A stretch of DNA of 64,000 bases from Mesaphorura yosii (GCA_009869945.1 WIXG01000302.1:1-64000); one strand, 5' to 3'. Shown: positions 35,031 through 47,188, numbered from the stretch's first letter. Numbers and translations: made by a program. The notes: a model not told the origin generated them from the letters alone.

Positions 35031-36571
35031 AATTCAGTCCGTTTCTTCAACAAGATTTGCTAATTAGTACAGTAGTGGCACGATAAATCGGGCTTCTTAG
35101 CCCACCCAAAGGAACTGCTTTGTCTAACGTGTGTAAGTTAACAGCATTTTATTAACTTACAATCTAGAAAATATATTTATTTCGCGAGTTCCAATTCCAA
35201 GTCAAGTTACCACGCACTGCACTGCACTCAACCAGGCACAACCACCACTTGAAGCAGCATAAAGCGCAACGTTTGTTATGAGTATAACGTACAACAGATT
35301 CACTACCAATACGAATTACTCACTGACAGTAGTTGTGAATGTACGATACACTACCAAGTTACAAGCAAGCAAAGAACAGATAGAACTTTCGCATTTCGCT
35401 GGTATATGGTTCACTAATTTGTTGTGTACGATTCGACTTTGCTCTTTGGTGCATTCTAGGAATTCTGGCTCAACTAAACCTGATAACTTGATATTCATGC
35501 CTGCTTGGCCTTTACCTGTTTACCAGTTTTTTTTTACTTGCATGCCATGGCATGACAGTGCGAAGCGTTGTGTTGTAGAAAATAATGCCAAATCTGCAAG
35601 AAGTTCGCCGGTCGGTCTCTGTTTTCTAAAAACTGTAAAACAATTTCCAAAATACTGCGTGCATCAATTGACTTGCCTGGATCTCAAATTAAGAAGAATC
35701 AAACAATTGCCTCTCCAGTTTGCATTCTTTCATTTAAGACAAATCAATTAGCCAATTGGGGCATCGTGCATCTTTTACGGGCCAAGACCAGAATCAGAAT
35801 TGACCATTACTTGCATGCAAAAACTGTCGATCATTTTATAATCAAGCCTGAGGGTTTGGGTCCATAATCATTAAATCAAAGCGAAGCCGAGTCTGACGTA
35901 AGTCGGTACAGTCCTGCACTCGTCGTCAGTTTACACGTTAGCATAGCACGACTACGACCTGCTCTAAACTGTACGGTCGTAAAGGGAGTGCGAAAAATTG
36001 CATAATGTGATACAACTACAGCCAAGCCAGTACAAATGCTATCGGATTTGTATGAGATCAGATGCGATATAACTTTGAGACTTGAGACGTGCAAAACATA
36101 AGACCGAAGCCCATGCAATTCTCCCATTTGCCATCGCTATCACCGTCATCACTCTGCCAGCCAGTAAGCAACTAGCAATTCTGATGCCAATGTTAATGCA
36201 GTACATTGACAACAGCATAAATTTGCAAAAGTCAAAACGTTTCACGTACGTTTCGTACTTTGGTCGCTCAATTCTTAGTAAACAAGATTGCACACCATAC
36301 TAAATGAGTGGAGAGGACTCAGTTCACAATCAAAGACTCGAGAGAAAGCGAAGCGTTGTGAACGAGGCCTGAAAACTGCTCTGTGACGGTGACTCACTCC
36401 ATTCAGCAATTATATTGCATTCAGCCATCTTTAATTTCTGTAATTGAAGTGTGAAGTCGGGAACTGACCGCAATATTTCCTGTGTACATGGTCAACTGGC
36501 GCTCAGAGTGGTTCTATTAATTTTCAATTTGGAAGGTTTCAAAATTGTTTTAATGCATTTCATTGGATACG
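35031..36571. other. Divergent intergenic region
   Basis: Between the RBM33-like gene (-) and an orphan plus-strand gene. Frames at 35278-35751 and elsewhere have no protein-like composition. No RNA gene or repeat seen. Confidence 0.45.
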
Positions 36572-37181
36572 ATGAATTTGAACAAACGAAGCTATTCACC
36601 TCCGCCGCTGAACCCAAGAGAACTGATCGTCGTTCAGGTAAAGTTCGAATGCCAAATGCACAGGACGCTTCGAGCTTCCAGAAGTATGATGTACAAAATT
36701 CTAAATGCAATGCGTTGATTCTTTGTTCCAGGTGAAGGTGCTACTAACTGAGTACCTCCGGACGATGATGCAAATATCCCTCATCCTCCAGCAAATGCAA
36801 ATGCTACAAACGCAAATTGCTCCAGATCCCAAAGCAAAAAAGAGAAAAGACCGCTCCGAGATCGAAGAAGACCCAATACAAGAGTCGACACGATCCATGC
36901 CCAACCCCAAACCTCAAGAGACGAATGTCAATCCAGAAACAGCAACATCCAAAAAGCTGATCGTCTCAACTGGCCAACTTATCGAGTTGTCCGAATTTCA
37001 ACGTTATATTACCCCTGAGCCGAATAAACAATACCTGTCCGAGTACGATCCTAAAGTGAATTCCTATTTCTGGTTCAACTCCATGCTATTTGATGAGAAA
37101 GTGCACCAAATCGAAGCAATCTGGGCAAAGCGTCTATTCATAGACAACAACAAAACTCTCTGTGAGCAAAAACACAAGTGA
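36572..37181 (+). CDS. Orphan protein with Gln/Met-rich helix
   Basis: Exons 36572-36637 and 36732-37181 join in phase 0 to 171 residues. Start MNLNKRSYSPPPLNPRELIV. After the intron comes a helix with LLTEYLRTMMQISLILQQMQ. A basic KAKKRKDR patch, possibly a nuclear signal, and an acidic linker follow. The C-terminal half is better folded in appearance (KKLIVSTGQLIELSEFQRYI, then YFWFNSMLFDEKVHQ). No family recognised. The next gene starts only 141 bp downstream on the same strand. Confidence 0.65.
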
Positions 37182-37322
37182 CTCAAACACTGAACGGGTT
37201 TGACCCCAAAAAAGCTTAGGTGTTAGCTCAATTTAAAAAGTGATAGTTTTAGGTGATTCAGGAATCATTAGTTTTATTTCAATTATCAATTCATTAGTAA
37301 TTAAATTAGCCAACAAGCCAAC

Positions 37323-37838
37323 ATGGATTTGTCGTACATGGAGGAGACAACTCTCGACCTTGATTTGAGTTTTGTTCAAGACGAAATGAATTCATCCGAT
37401 TCCACGGCTCCACACCAACCAGCGAACATCTTCGTCCCTCCTCATCAACAGCAACAGCTAGAAGTCGTCCTGGAGTTCAGCGCAGAAGAATTGCAAGCAA
37501 TACAGGAGATCAACGAAATGTTTGAGTCTGCGCCGTTCTTTAACGACGCCGATTTTGAGAGCACGGGTCTTGTAGCAGCTCCAGCTGACCAAAATCTGAA
37601 CTATCTGGACGAGCAGTACGCTTCGGGCGAGCAGTCATTTGACGACGAATCCATTTACATGGAAGAAGGTCCGATGTACACGGAGTTGGAAGATCTTGAC
37701 TCAAACAGCCTGATGATGTTGATGGCGACGGATGAAGAGGTTTCGTTGGAGATGGAAGAGGGCGAAGATGACGATGAATCATTTCAACGTGTGCCCTCCT
37801 TTGTCAGCGCTCGCTACGCACAATTTCCACAACCATGA
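37323..37838 (+). CDS. Orphan acidic protein, single exon
   Basis: 171 residues in one uninterrupted exon starting MDLSYMEETTLDLDLSFVQD. Highly acidic, with a Gln run (HQQQQL) and several short hydrophobic-acidic motifs (FSAEELQAIQEINEMFES, LDSNSLMMLM), like transcriptional activation domains. No cysteines, no membrane segment, no known domain. It could be a transcription co-factor or a rapidly evolving intrinsically disordered protein. Close spacing to the upstream orphan and similar length suggest the two may be co-expressed, but they show no clear similarity. Confidence 0.6.
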   Translation: MDLSYMEETTLDLDLSFVQDEMNSSDSTAPHQPANIFVPPHQQQQLEVVLEFSAEELQAIQEINEMFESAPFFNDADFESTGLVAAPADQNLNYLDEQYASGEQSFDDESIYMEEGPMYTELEDLDSNSLMMLMATDEEVSLEMEEGEDDDESFQRVPSFVSARYAQFPQP

Positions 37839-38382
37839 TTTACCCGCGAGATGCAAAATGCTACTTCTAGTAGCTCTTAATCACTTAATTCTACTAACAC
37901 TTGCATAACAATTAAAGGCTTGTTGTCGCCGATGTCTGGCAATAGTTTGTTACTTTGCCATTTCTGTTTCCGTGTAGCAGGCAATGAATTTGTGTTCTGC
38001 CTTTCGTTTTCTTCGTCAAAATATTTAGTTGTGTAAGTTTACTCCGTAGAGTAAAGACAAAAATTCTGTTTTCGACTTTAACTATTCTTTAAGTCAATTA
38101 ACTTGTCTGTTAGTGAAATGAATCATTTCTGTCATTAAACTTGTGCGATCAGCACATTCTCAGTGAAGCGACACAGTACAGTGACAAGATTATTGCCATA
38201 ATCTTTGACGACACGGACCGACATTCGAAAATTGTCCTTTCGGAGCCGGATCTTTGTTAATTAACATTCATTATTATACAGGTGAGCAAGTCACCACAAC
38301 ATTTGTAAATATTGAACAATGAATAAATATGAAATTGAACATGCCAAATGCGTGTCTCAACTCTGCGACTGGGCGATGGATG
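37839..38382. other. Intergenic between convergent genes
   Basis: Holds the 3' UTRs of the orphan gene (+) and CPSF4 (-). No coding exon seen. Confidence 0.5.
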
Positions 38383-39768
38383 TTAATTAGGAGGTCTTTG
38401 CTGCTGCTGATCCCGCGGGTTCATTCCAGCCTTATGACTTAAGAACGCTAAATGGCCCTTGGTGCATTTGTTCGCATAATGCCCTTTGTATCCGCACTGA
38501 AACGAAAACAAATAAAATCTTTAGACTACGAGCATAAATTATGTAGCAACTGCCAAAGGCCACCTCGTGCGTGGCTTTATTACCTTGTAACAGACAACGT
38601 CCTCCAAGGGTCTTCGTTGTTGTGGCTGCTGCTGTTGCTCTCCATCTTTGTTGTCTCTTTGTGGCATTTTATGGAAGAGTGGTCTGGGATGAAACTGATA
38701 AGGCTGGTATGTCGGTGTTTGATGATGGTGCGGCATGTGCGGCCTGATTTGGTCGCCTCCAGGCCGACTCGGATCCTTATTTGCATTTGGATCATTTTCA
38801 TTGTTGTGCGCACCCGTGGTTTGCATATATAAGGAATACGTCCCTTGAGGCACAAACTGGCCTGATTCTGGATTCTTCGGGCACTGGTACGATTTGTGGC
38901 CTGCCTCATTGCACACATGACAAATTATCCCCGCTTTCCTTGCCTTAATTGCGGACTCGTCAATTTGAGGAAGGTCGAAGGTCGGGCTAAATCACAATGA
39001 GAGATTAAATTCATTAGCTTCCCTCTTATCAACAGGCAGGCATAGAGATTTATGACTATTCTTACTGCATGAATTTGCACTCTGGTCCATCCGGACAGAA
39101 TCCAGCCAGGTAGTTTAAGCACAAGACCTTCCTAACGTGCCTATGTCGACAGTTTGGCCCATGCCTGCAAAATCCACGCTCGTACCTATAATGCATTGTC
39201 AAGGTTCATTTAAATCAACTTCAACATCTTTGCAAGTGGCTTCTTAGCTCACCAGGGGCACGGTCGTATTTTCGATTCGGGATCAATATGAAGAAATGGG
39301 CACTCCTTATTGTGGCAAGCATCTAAATTCGAATCATTTAGTGAACTGATAAATCACAAACTCTTGAATGAATTGTAATGCGAAAACTTACTGAATCGCG
39401 TGTAGAAATAGCACTCTGGCATCTTAGTCATATCATATTCATGCAAAAATTCACACTGATCTCCCTTTTTGCACAATCCACGGAGCCAGTGCTTGCAGAC
39501 AACCGTTCGATCACCTCGAACATGTCTGAAGGGACACTGCGAGCCTTTCTGACACGAACCCTCGACAAAAAACACACAAATCGCCGCTGTCGATTCTGTA
39601 CACACAATTAAACGCGCGTTAATTTTTTGTTTCTTCTCAAATTCCATTTAAGCAACGAAACTTACTGTCCATTCCAGGGAATGGAAGGGGTTGAGCTCCA
39701 AGCTGCTGCTCCAGTGCAACTTCGATGTCAAATTTGACATTGTCAACGTTGGCCACCACAAATTCCAT
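38383..39768 (-). CDS. CPSF4: Cleavage and polyadenylation specificity factor subunit 4 (CPSF30)
   Basis: Recognises the AAUAAA signal in pre-mRNA as part of CPSF. Six minus-strand exons from ATG 39768 to TAA 38383. The start [20 protein letters not shown] and [15 protein letters not shown] is near-identical to animal CPSF4. Five CCCH fingers follow: [95 protein letters not shown]; the last His is built across an intron. Two CCHC zinc knuckles follow, [14 protein letters not shown] and [14 protein letters not shown]. Two knuckles is the insect arrangement; vertebrates have one. Between them is a His/Gln/Pro-rich linker of about 90 residues. Divergent with DRG2, about 490 bp between starts. 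Confidence 0.97.
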
Positions 39769-40259
39769 TCTGCGACAGCCTTCCCCTACTAACCTTCACA
39801 AAACATCTAATCGAATGACCAGCACCAAATTAGTATTAGAAACGTGTAACATTTACCGGGTCTAAGTTTCCAGTCAAACACTAACACACTTTCATAGACA
39901 AAATTATGTCCAGGTCCCTCGGATAAGAAGTTTCGACTTTCGAGTTCTGAATATTACAACCTGAATTACCTAAGAAGCTTCAGCTTGTAAGTCGATTTTG
40001 TACACTGTAATTGAACGACTGCAGAGCCGGCACTTGCAGAATCCTTGTAATGCATTGATGCATGTAGAACAGTTTGAATCCGAGCATATGCATATTCAAA
40101 TTGAATCAAAGGATAGCGAGTTCTTCATTCAATCTTTGGACAGGCTGAGCTGAATCCTGAATCGGATCGGATCGATCAATTAGAGTGCAGTGTCGCCCAA
40201 GAGTGTCACCACAGCTCCTCCAGAAGTCGGAGTCAGAAGAGTGCAGTTACAGTAGCAGG
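39769..40259. promoter_or_regulatory. Short bidirectional promoter region, CPSF4 / DRG2
   Basis: Only 491 bp separates the ATGs of two divergent housekeeping genes, so their promoters must share this stretch. No TATA box at the expected positions. Inferred from spacing. Confidence 0.5.
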
Positions 40260-41588
40260 ATGGGTATCCTAGAAAGGATTTCGGAAATTGAAAAGGAGAT
40301 TGCAAGAACTCAAAAGAATAAAGGTGAATCGCTCTTGAATTGCTTTCAGCTATGTCCATCAGTGTCGTGAACGATAAGGTCAATGAAACTGCCCTGTTTT
40401 CTAGCCACTGAATATCACTTGGGTGTGCTGAAAGCCAAGTTAGCCAAATACCGGTCACAGTTGCTAGAGCCGGCGAAGAAGGGCGAAAAGGGTGAAGGCT
40501 TCGATGTACTAAAGAGTGGAGACGCCCGCGTGGCTCTGATCGGCTTCCCGTCAGTGGGAAAGGTGATACAAAAATAACTACAAACAAATTCTAATTTACT
40601 AAATATGCAATTTTATGCCACTTCTTTATAATGGTTTGATTTAGTCCACTCTGCTATCAACTGTCACGAAGACTGAGAGCGAATGCGCGTCTTATGAGTT
40701 TACAACATTAACTTGTATTCCTGGAGTGATCGAATACAAGGGCGCAAATATCCAGCTGCTTGATTTGCCCGGGATGTAAGTGCAAAGTCGAACTTTAGAG
40801 CTTTTGCAAAAATGTCCGAATTGATGTAATTTGAAATTGTATTTTTCAGTATTGAAGGCGCCGCCCAGGGCAAAGGTCGCGGTCGACAAGTCATTGCAGT
40901 TGCTCGAACTGCCGACACGGTGCTCATGATGCTGGACGCCACGAAAGGTGAAATTCAAAGACAACTTCTGGAGGCAGAGTTAGAAACGGTCGGAATTCGA
41001 TTGAATAAGAGAAAGCCCAACATATACTTCAAGGCGAAGAAGGCTGGTGGGATCTCATTCACTGCCACCTGCAATTTAACTCGTGTCGATGAGAAGTTGA
41101 TTCAAATGATTCTTCACGAATACAAAATATTCAACGCCGAAGTGCTCTTTCGTGAAGATTGCTCAGCTGACGACCTAATCGATGTGATTTCTGGAAATCG
41201 AGTTTACATGCCTTGTCTTTACGTTTACAACAAAATTGATCAAATCTCCATTGAAGAAGTTGATCGAATCGCCAGGTTGCCAAACTCCGTTGTGGTGAGC
41301 TGCAATATGAAGCTTAACCTTGAATATCTTCTGGAAGTGCTTTGGGAGTATTTGGCATTGATTCGGGTGTACACAAAGAAGCCTTCACAGCAACCAGACT
41401 TCAGTGATGCCATCATATTAAGGAGGGGAGTCACCGTGGAACACGTTTGCCATTCCATCCACAGAACGATTGCAGACCAATTCAAGTACGCCTTGGTCTG
41501 GGGCACAAGCACGAAGTACTCGCCGCAGAGGGTCGGCCTTTCGCATGTAATGCACGACGAAGATGTGGTACGAATCGTCAAAAAATAA
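40260..41588 (+). CDS. DRG2: Developmentally regulated GTP-binding protein 2
   Basis: Cytosolic OBG/DRG-family GTPase linked to translation. Exons 40260-40323, 40405-40562, 40645-40775 and 40850-41588 join to 363 residues (human 364). The N-terminal helix [20 protein letters not shown] is near-identical to animal DRG2. G1 is GFPSVGKST (split by intron 2), G3 DLPG, G4 NKID, then the C-terminal TGS domain ending [17 protein letters not shown] and [15 protein letters not shown] at about 41626 may be the poly(A) signal. Its 3' end converges with the terpene-synthase-like relic only 130 bp away. Confidence 0.98.
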
Positions 41589-41718
41589 TCCGAACCAATC
41601 GAACACCGGATGCAATTTCATACTTTATTAAAGCATTTGTAATTGTACAAGCCAGTCACTACAATTCGTTGTTACATTAAATCAGGGAGAATTGGCCGCT
41701 TGTTGCTACTTTAAATGT

Positions 41719-42573
41719 TAAGCCTTGACCTTATCGACTACCGTGAGTTTATTTTCATGCCCGTATCTTCCAACGATTGTGTAGCCAAACAGAATTCCAT
41801 CGACGGTAGCATCGAGCAGCTGGACATATTTTTCGCCACGCGATTTCGAGCAGTCAGGAATAAGTCGTCTTTTCTGACAAGCGGATCCAGTTGAGTGCCT
41901 TGGAAAACGGCGATCATTTCAATGACGAAGGGAATTTCGCATAAATGTGTCCTGAGCTCGAGCATCGATATTTCGGAGAACTTTTCAGTCTCCCCATTCC
42001 TGTCGAATCCAATCGAAATGTAGTGCGCCGTGATGACCGACAGCAGCATTCCCTTGAGGACTTCTTGGTACGCATCCTTGAAGTCGAGCACCTGATCGAG
42101 TAGAGTTTTGATGCACTGGTTGAACCGCTGCATCTCCAAAATTCCCGAAGGCAAGTGGTCAGGACTCGGCAGCTCCGTGTTGTTTCTCCACGAAGCGGCG
42201 AATCCCTCGTAGTCAAAGTCGTCGAACGATGCGAGTGCATCGGGACCGAGCGAATCGTAAAAGTCGTCAAAAATGAAGAGGAAAATGAAGATCTGCGACA
42301 TGGCGCTACATTTCTCGCCTTCCAGATCCATTCCATTGGTTAGGAGTGAGGAGAGTATCTGTCCTTTGATCTTGTCCTCGATTTCACCCAAGTCCGGTAC
42401 TTTGAAATAGTCGCGCCTGTGACCTCCTGCACTCGCTTCGCATTCTCCCTGATTGCTGCCAGCCGTTCCTGGAACTTATGTGGAAGGGTAGCTCTCCAGT
42501 CACGCCAGTGGCCTTGCCGTACACGGGTCGTCGATGTCAGCGAAATCGAATCGGAGCACGGATCCACTGTACT
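41719..42573 (-). pseudogene. Degenerate class I terpene-synthase-like gene (microbial type)
   Basis: Terpene synthases of this fold cyclise or ionise prenyl diphosphates. The central minus frame (42400-41870) shows FIFLFIFDDFYDSLG, the aspartate-rich DDxxD metal motif (42268-42254) on a hydrophobic helix. It then shows a helix with LRTHLCEIPFVIEMIAVFQG, like the pyrophosphate-sensor arginine helix. In another frame (41860-41719) YVQLLDATVDGILFGYTIVG and RYGHENK match the last helix with its Arg-Tyr pair. Roughly 100 residues that should lie between, including the second metal motif (NDxxSxxxE), are missing. Further frame changes occur near 42410 (VQEVTG to YFKVPDL) and near 42500-42540. No GT-AG intron explains the changes. 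I read it as a broken relic or a truncated copy. Identification rests on motifs and fold order only. Confidence 0.5.
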
Positions 42574-43036
42574 CAAATGTCTATCATTGTAGTAACAAAC
42601 TCAAATCTACTGCAACTCTAGCTTACTACTCTGTAACAAAGCACAATTCCGAATTGTTATGCGGCGGCTCAAGACAGATGAAGACTAAAGATATATGAGG
42701 AAGCTCATTTTCTCAATTACATGAGAAGTAAGAACTTTTGTGACGATGGTGAATTAGAAATCATTACATGATGGACCACGGCAAGGTTAATTGCAACGCG
42801 ATCTGCATGCGCTGTGTTAACAAGCTTAAGTTTAATAGACACAAAGGACACAGGGAAATTCACTCGGCCTCTGAATTTCCAGCTTATCGCACTTTCTTGA
42901 ATTTTTTGCGCAATCCGTCCGTGAGAATTTTGCTCTTTATTAAACACAACTAAATAACTATGACTATGTCTTAATCAACTAAACACTATTCAATTAGCAT
43001 GATGCTAAGGTGACTTGGTTCCTTCATCGTCCCTTC
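42574..43036. other. Intergenic
   Basis: Nothing supported. A small frame at 42717-42947 (-) has no family or splice support. Confidence 0.45.
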
Positions 43037-46000
43037 TTAAAGGGTGAACGGCTTCTCTGTAATATTGAAGTCAAAGCAACGCATGTGAATGTAACATTCA
43101 TTCTATGGTTTATTACGTATAAGTGTTCAAGTTAAGACTTACCGTAGAGCTGGGTGACTGGTGCGAGATAGCCACCAGAGTTCCTCTTCGACTTGTAAAT
43201 GATGCCAATTCCCTGCAAGGCCTTACGAGCCAGGGTTGGAGCATGTGAAGCCTGGAAGTCAAAGAACGGAACCACAGCCTGCCCACCGTCAGACTGTAAA
43301 TACAAAAGCAAGAGATTAAGATCACGCATTGGGAGTGAAATTAATGCGAATATGAATTAGCGAATGCAACTCGCCTTGAGTGAAGTCGCATCAAATTCAA
43401 TCGTTTTGGTGTTGTCAGGAATATCAAAAGGCTGAGAGGGTCCGTGCTGCTTGAATGGAGAGCTGACATCGTCCAACTTGATCACCTTCCTCGGAGTCAC
43501 GGGTTCTGGGTCGTGAGGAGCTTGCCACGTGGACTCGGTGCCTGCCAAAATTCAGGAAAACTTTTATTCAAATATTTAAGCCAGATGACCGGCTTAAGAT
43601 TGGCGTATGTGTTTGCCTGCTGTTGGAAGCAGTCCAGTGCCTTTGTCCAGTTTGGTGAGTTGCGCCTCGATTGACAGCGAGTTCTCTCCGAATTTGACAA
43701 ACTTAATTCCTGTAATGATTTGGTCAGGATGGGCACGCACGATGTCCAGATTCATGTCTCTGAACCCCTTCGATCCCAGTTTGATAGCTTTTGTTGGATC
43801 TGCTTTGTCGATGGGCTCACGCGGGAGCCAACGCAGAGTGGAAGCGTCAATGTCGCCATCAGCCAACAGCTTGCCTTCTTCAATCTACAAATTCACTGAG
43901 ATCAATAAACAGCCCACAATCCGTGTTGGACAATTTCTCACATTGAGTCGCAGCGTATTGTTTTCTTGCTCGAATCTGACCGCAGTCACAGCAAAGCCTT
44001 CAGCGATGTTGGACACCGCCTCGCTGAGGTCGACAAAATGATTTCCTGCTGGTACCATCGGGTCATCACAAACACAAAGACACACTTCGCAGTATTGCGG
44101 TGCGGTGAGAATCACGCCAAACTCCATGTCCCAACGCTCTAGTGTTTTCATCACTTCATTCTCACAGGCTGGGGTTCCGGTCGCGGAGCCTCCATCAGGA
44201 CCTGGAATGATTTGAACAAGTGGCAAAATTAAAGAAGCATTTGCTGAACCGTTATTCAAAACTCAGAAGAACTCACTGTTGGTTGTCCCGGTCGCTGTTC
44301 GAACCTCGCCGGCAATGCTGATCCAGTCGTAAAGACGGTCCTCAGATTTGGATGGACAGAATGTAATTTCCTGGGCAGTCCTCTCGCACTAAATACGTGA
44401 AAAGAATGGGAACATGAACACGAGTCTGAGTCTTGAGTCTGGATTAAAGTACATTCAAGAATTGACAGTTAATTCACCTTTCTCGCTTTGTGGGGACACT
44501 TGGACTTCTCCATACAATTCTTTCCAGGTTCGCAGACGGATTGGCGGTAAATGTCACAGTGGTCGTTATTATCGCATGTCGCCACTGGCTTCTTGTAGTC
44601 AGGGCAGGTACCAACGCAAGATCCCTTCGGGTTCAGTACGGGTTCAGCTTCCAAATAGCCCTGCATTGGAAAACTGTTAAAATATGCCATTATAGATATC
44701 ATGGCTATGCTATGCTATACGAATCATACCGAGTAAGCGTTGTGGAAAGAATAAGACCCCAGCGTGGTGTTGTCAGATGGCCGTCGAGGATCCAAGTACG
44801 GACAAATGCCTGGCGGTCCACACTGTGGGTCAGGTCCGGGTGGTTGTGGTGTGCAGCTGAATTTGCCCCATTCTGGTTGTGCCCTGATGAACGGGCTAGC
44901 AGACGCGTGGGAAGTTGGCAACTGGCCGTACGTCTTGTATACAATCTCGACCTCAACGCCCTGCTGCACGGTGTCATTCTTGTCAACAACTTTCCCTTCC
45001 GAATTCAAGCTGTACAGAAGTTCCGAGTTGTCGATTGGATTTCTGGTGTCCGCATGCACAAACTGCTTGACCGGTTCGACTCCGGGAATGCGAGCGCCAT
45101 TCTCGTAAAGTGGGTACTTGGTTTCGGCATCTAAATCGACAGATAAATGTTCACTCACTCATTTGTTTTGTAACAAGTTTCAAGTTTGATAAGTACCGAT
45201 TTTGGCCTCCGCTTCGCCAATGTAAACTTTATTGTCTTTGATTGTGACCGTGGGGTCGTCAGGGTCCTGGATACAAGATGGTTCTTTGCTGATATCCGGA
45301 ATGTCACAGTTCATGAACAGTGGCCCCTCCGCAACGGTCTCTTTCGGAAGTTCGCCGCCCAATTTGATCTTTTTGTCTATACGCTCGGTGAGGCTCTTCA
45401 TTATCCCTTCGAATGTGCTTGTGATATCGATTGGGTCATCTGTTCACCGACAAATATTACGTAACAATGTAATGAAGAAATTTTGTCCTTTAAGTTGAAT
45501 TGTCGTAGTATTAAGCTACCTTTCCCCTGTGCCTGCTTGTAAGCCGTGTGAAGTGCGACAGTCATCTGGAAAATCGCGTACTTCATATCGGCCATGATCA
45601 AGTAGAGCGCAGCATCAGTCAACAAGTCAAACGCATCGTGGATAGTCGCGAATTTATTTGTGCCATAGCAGTATTTGTTTGTGTCAGTCTTTCTTGGGTC
45701 CCAGTCTAGAATCTAAGCAAGTAAATTCGCTCATTAGTGGACAGATTAAACTTCCAGAGAAATTAGGTCATTGTCATCCTTACATCTTTTCGAAGAATTC
45801 TTTCTAGGCCACGAATGAGTTGATTCTTTTCGCCCATCGCGTCGAATTCAGTGTGAATGTAGTTGACCATCACCTCAGGGCTTTGAAGCTCATAAAGATC
45901 TGGCAAAAACAATAACGAGAAGGTCATCTTCACATTTTCAAAGCATCTAAGGTACCGAAATAGGTTAACGTTACAATGAAGGTTAATGCGGGTACGCGCT

Positions 46001-47188
46001 TACTTTGCTCAAAGGAGTCGTTTTGTACGTTGACAATTCTGAATGAAGGATACTCAATTGTCACGGCGTCGTCAATCTCGGCAAACCCATCTTGATTGAA
46101 ACAGCGCTTGAGCCTGTCGAATGTGTGGTGGACTTGGATGGCGTAGGACATGATTTCGACCCACTTGAGCCGAGTGTTGTCTCTTTGTCCGGTGGGCTTG
46201 GTCTTCGCGAACGCGATCAACTCCTTTCTGTAATAAAATCAAAGCTACAGCGCAGCCGTTGTTTACAATCACGTAACGCTGAGCATATTTGGGACAAGGC
46301 TGCATTGTTGTTGCAATGCAAGTCTTACAAGTCTGTGAGTCCGACGGCGGGATTGACTTCTAGGAAGGGCGCAGATTCGTAAAGCTGATCGTTTAGTGGC
46401 GCAAAGAAGTCGTCCAGTGGATTCCAGATTTTCGCGAATGAGGTCTCGATGTCAGCAAACAGAGCACTCTTGTTCGATGCAAAGTCCTGTACAAAAATTA
46501 TTCTGTGATGACCAACCTTTATGGCCCATGATTCGTGCTTTGAATTTCTTACCGGATTTTTCTTGTTTAGCGTATTTGCAAGCGATTGCGTTATATTACG
46601 CACGGCCTCCAGAATCTGACCAGCACGAACGACAAACTGCTGCCATTTCTTGCTTGTTGGGAACGGGTCGATGGAAATGTCCACCAACCAGTCGGGATCG
46701 ATATTACCACCTCCTTCTGTGGACGCGGCTGCAGGTGACGAGGTGCCGGCTGGCTGGTTTGGGGGCGCTGCTGCTACGACACGAGGAGGAGCACTAGTTG
46801 TTACGGGAGCAGGAGGTTCAGTAGCCTCGGGCTCTGCTTCAGTCGCTGCTTCAGTCGTTGCTTCGGTCCTTGCTTCAGTCACTGGGTCGGCCGCTGGCGG
46901 ACCCCCATCAGCACCTCCTCCCTCTCCGCCTGCATTTCCGGCATCTCCACCTACATTTGGGATAGCGCCAGCAGCATCTCCGGTACTTCCTCCTTCATCT
47001 CCACCTGCGTTCCTTGCATCTTCACCGGCGTCTCCAGCATTTCCTCCGGACTCTGCACCATCACCTCTTGCTGTCTCGTCAGCAGATTTAGGTTTTCTCT
47101 TTCTCGGTTCTGCCAGCAAGCACTCGGAAGTGATGAGGACCACAAGGAGCAAAAGACCGAGCCTTCTCCATGGGTTTCGGGGAAACAT
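43037..47188 (-). CDS. Large secreted protein, DUF4803-like
   Basis: About 13 exons from ATG 47188 to TAA 43037, extracellular. A signal peptide (LGLLLLVVLITSECLLA) leads into a Gly/Ala/Asp-rich then Thr/Ala/Glu/Pro-rich stretch of about 120 residues. Then comes a helical domain (WLVDISIDPFPTSKKWQQFV; ILDWDPRKTDTNKYCYGTNK; ALYLIMADMKYAIFQM) and a Cys-rich part (GSCVGTCPDYKKPVATC, CDIYRQSVCEPGKNC). The last part is a beta-repeat region with EVCLCVCDDP, GFAVTAVRFEQENNTLRL, RWLPREP, DQIITGIKFVKFGENSLSIE, then GGQAVVPFFDFQ and GIGIIYKSKRNSGGYLAPV. The VTAVRF/ITGIKF repeats and the PFFDFQ end match arthropod DUF4803 proteins as I know them. The last exon is very short (EKPFTL). Ligand or role unknown in the family. 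Confidence 0.75.
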
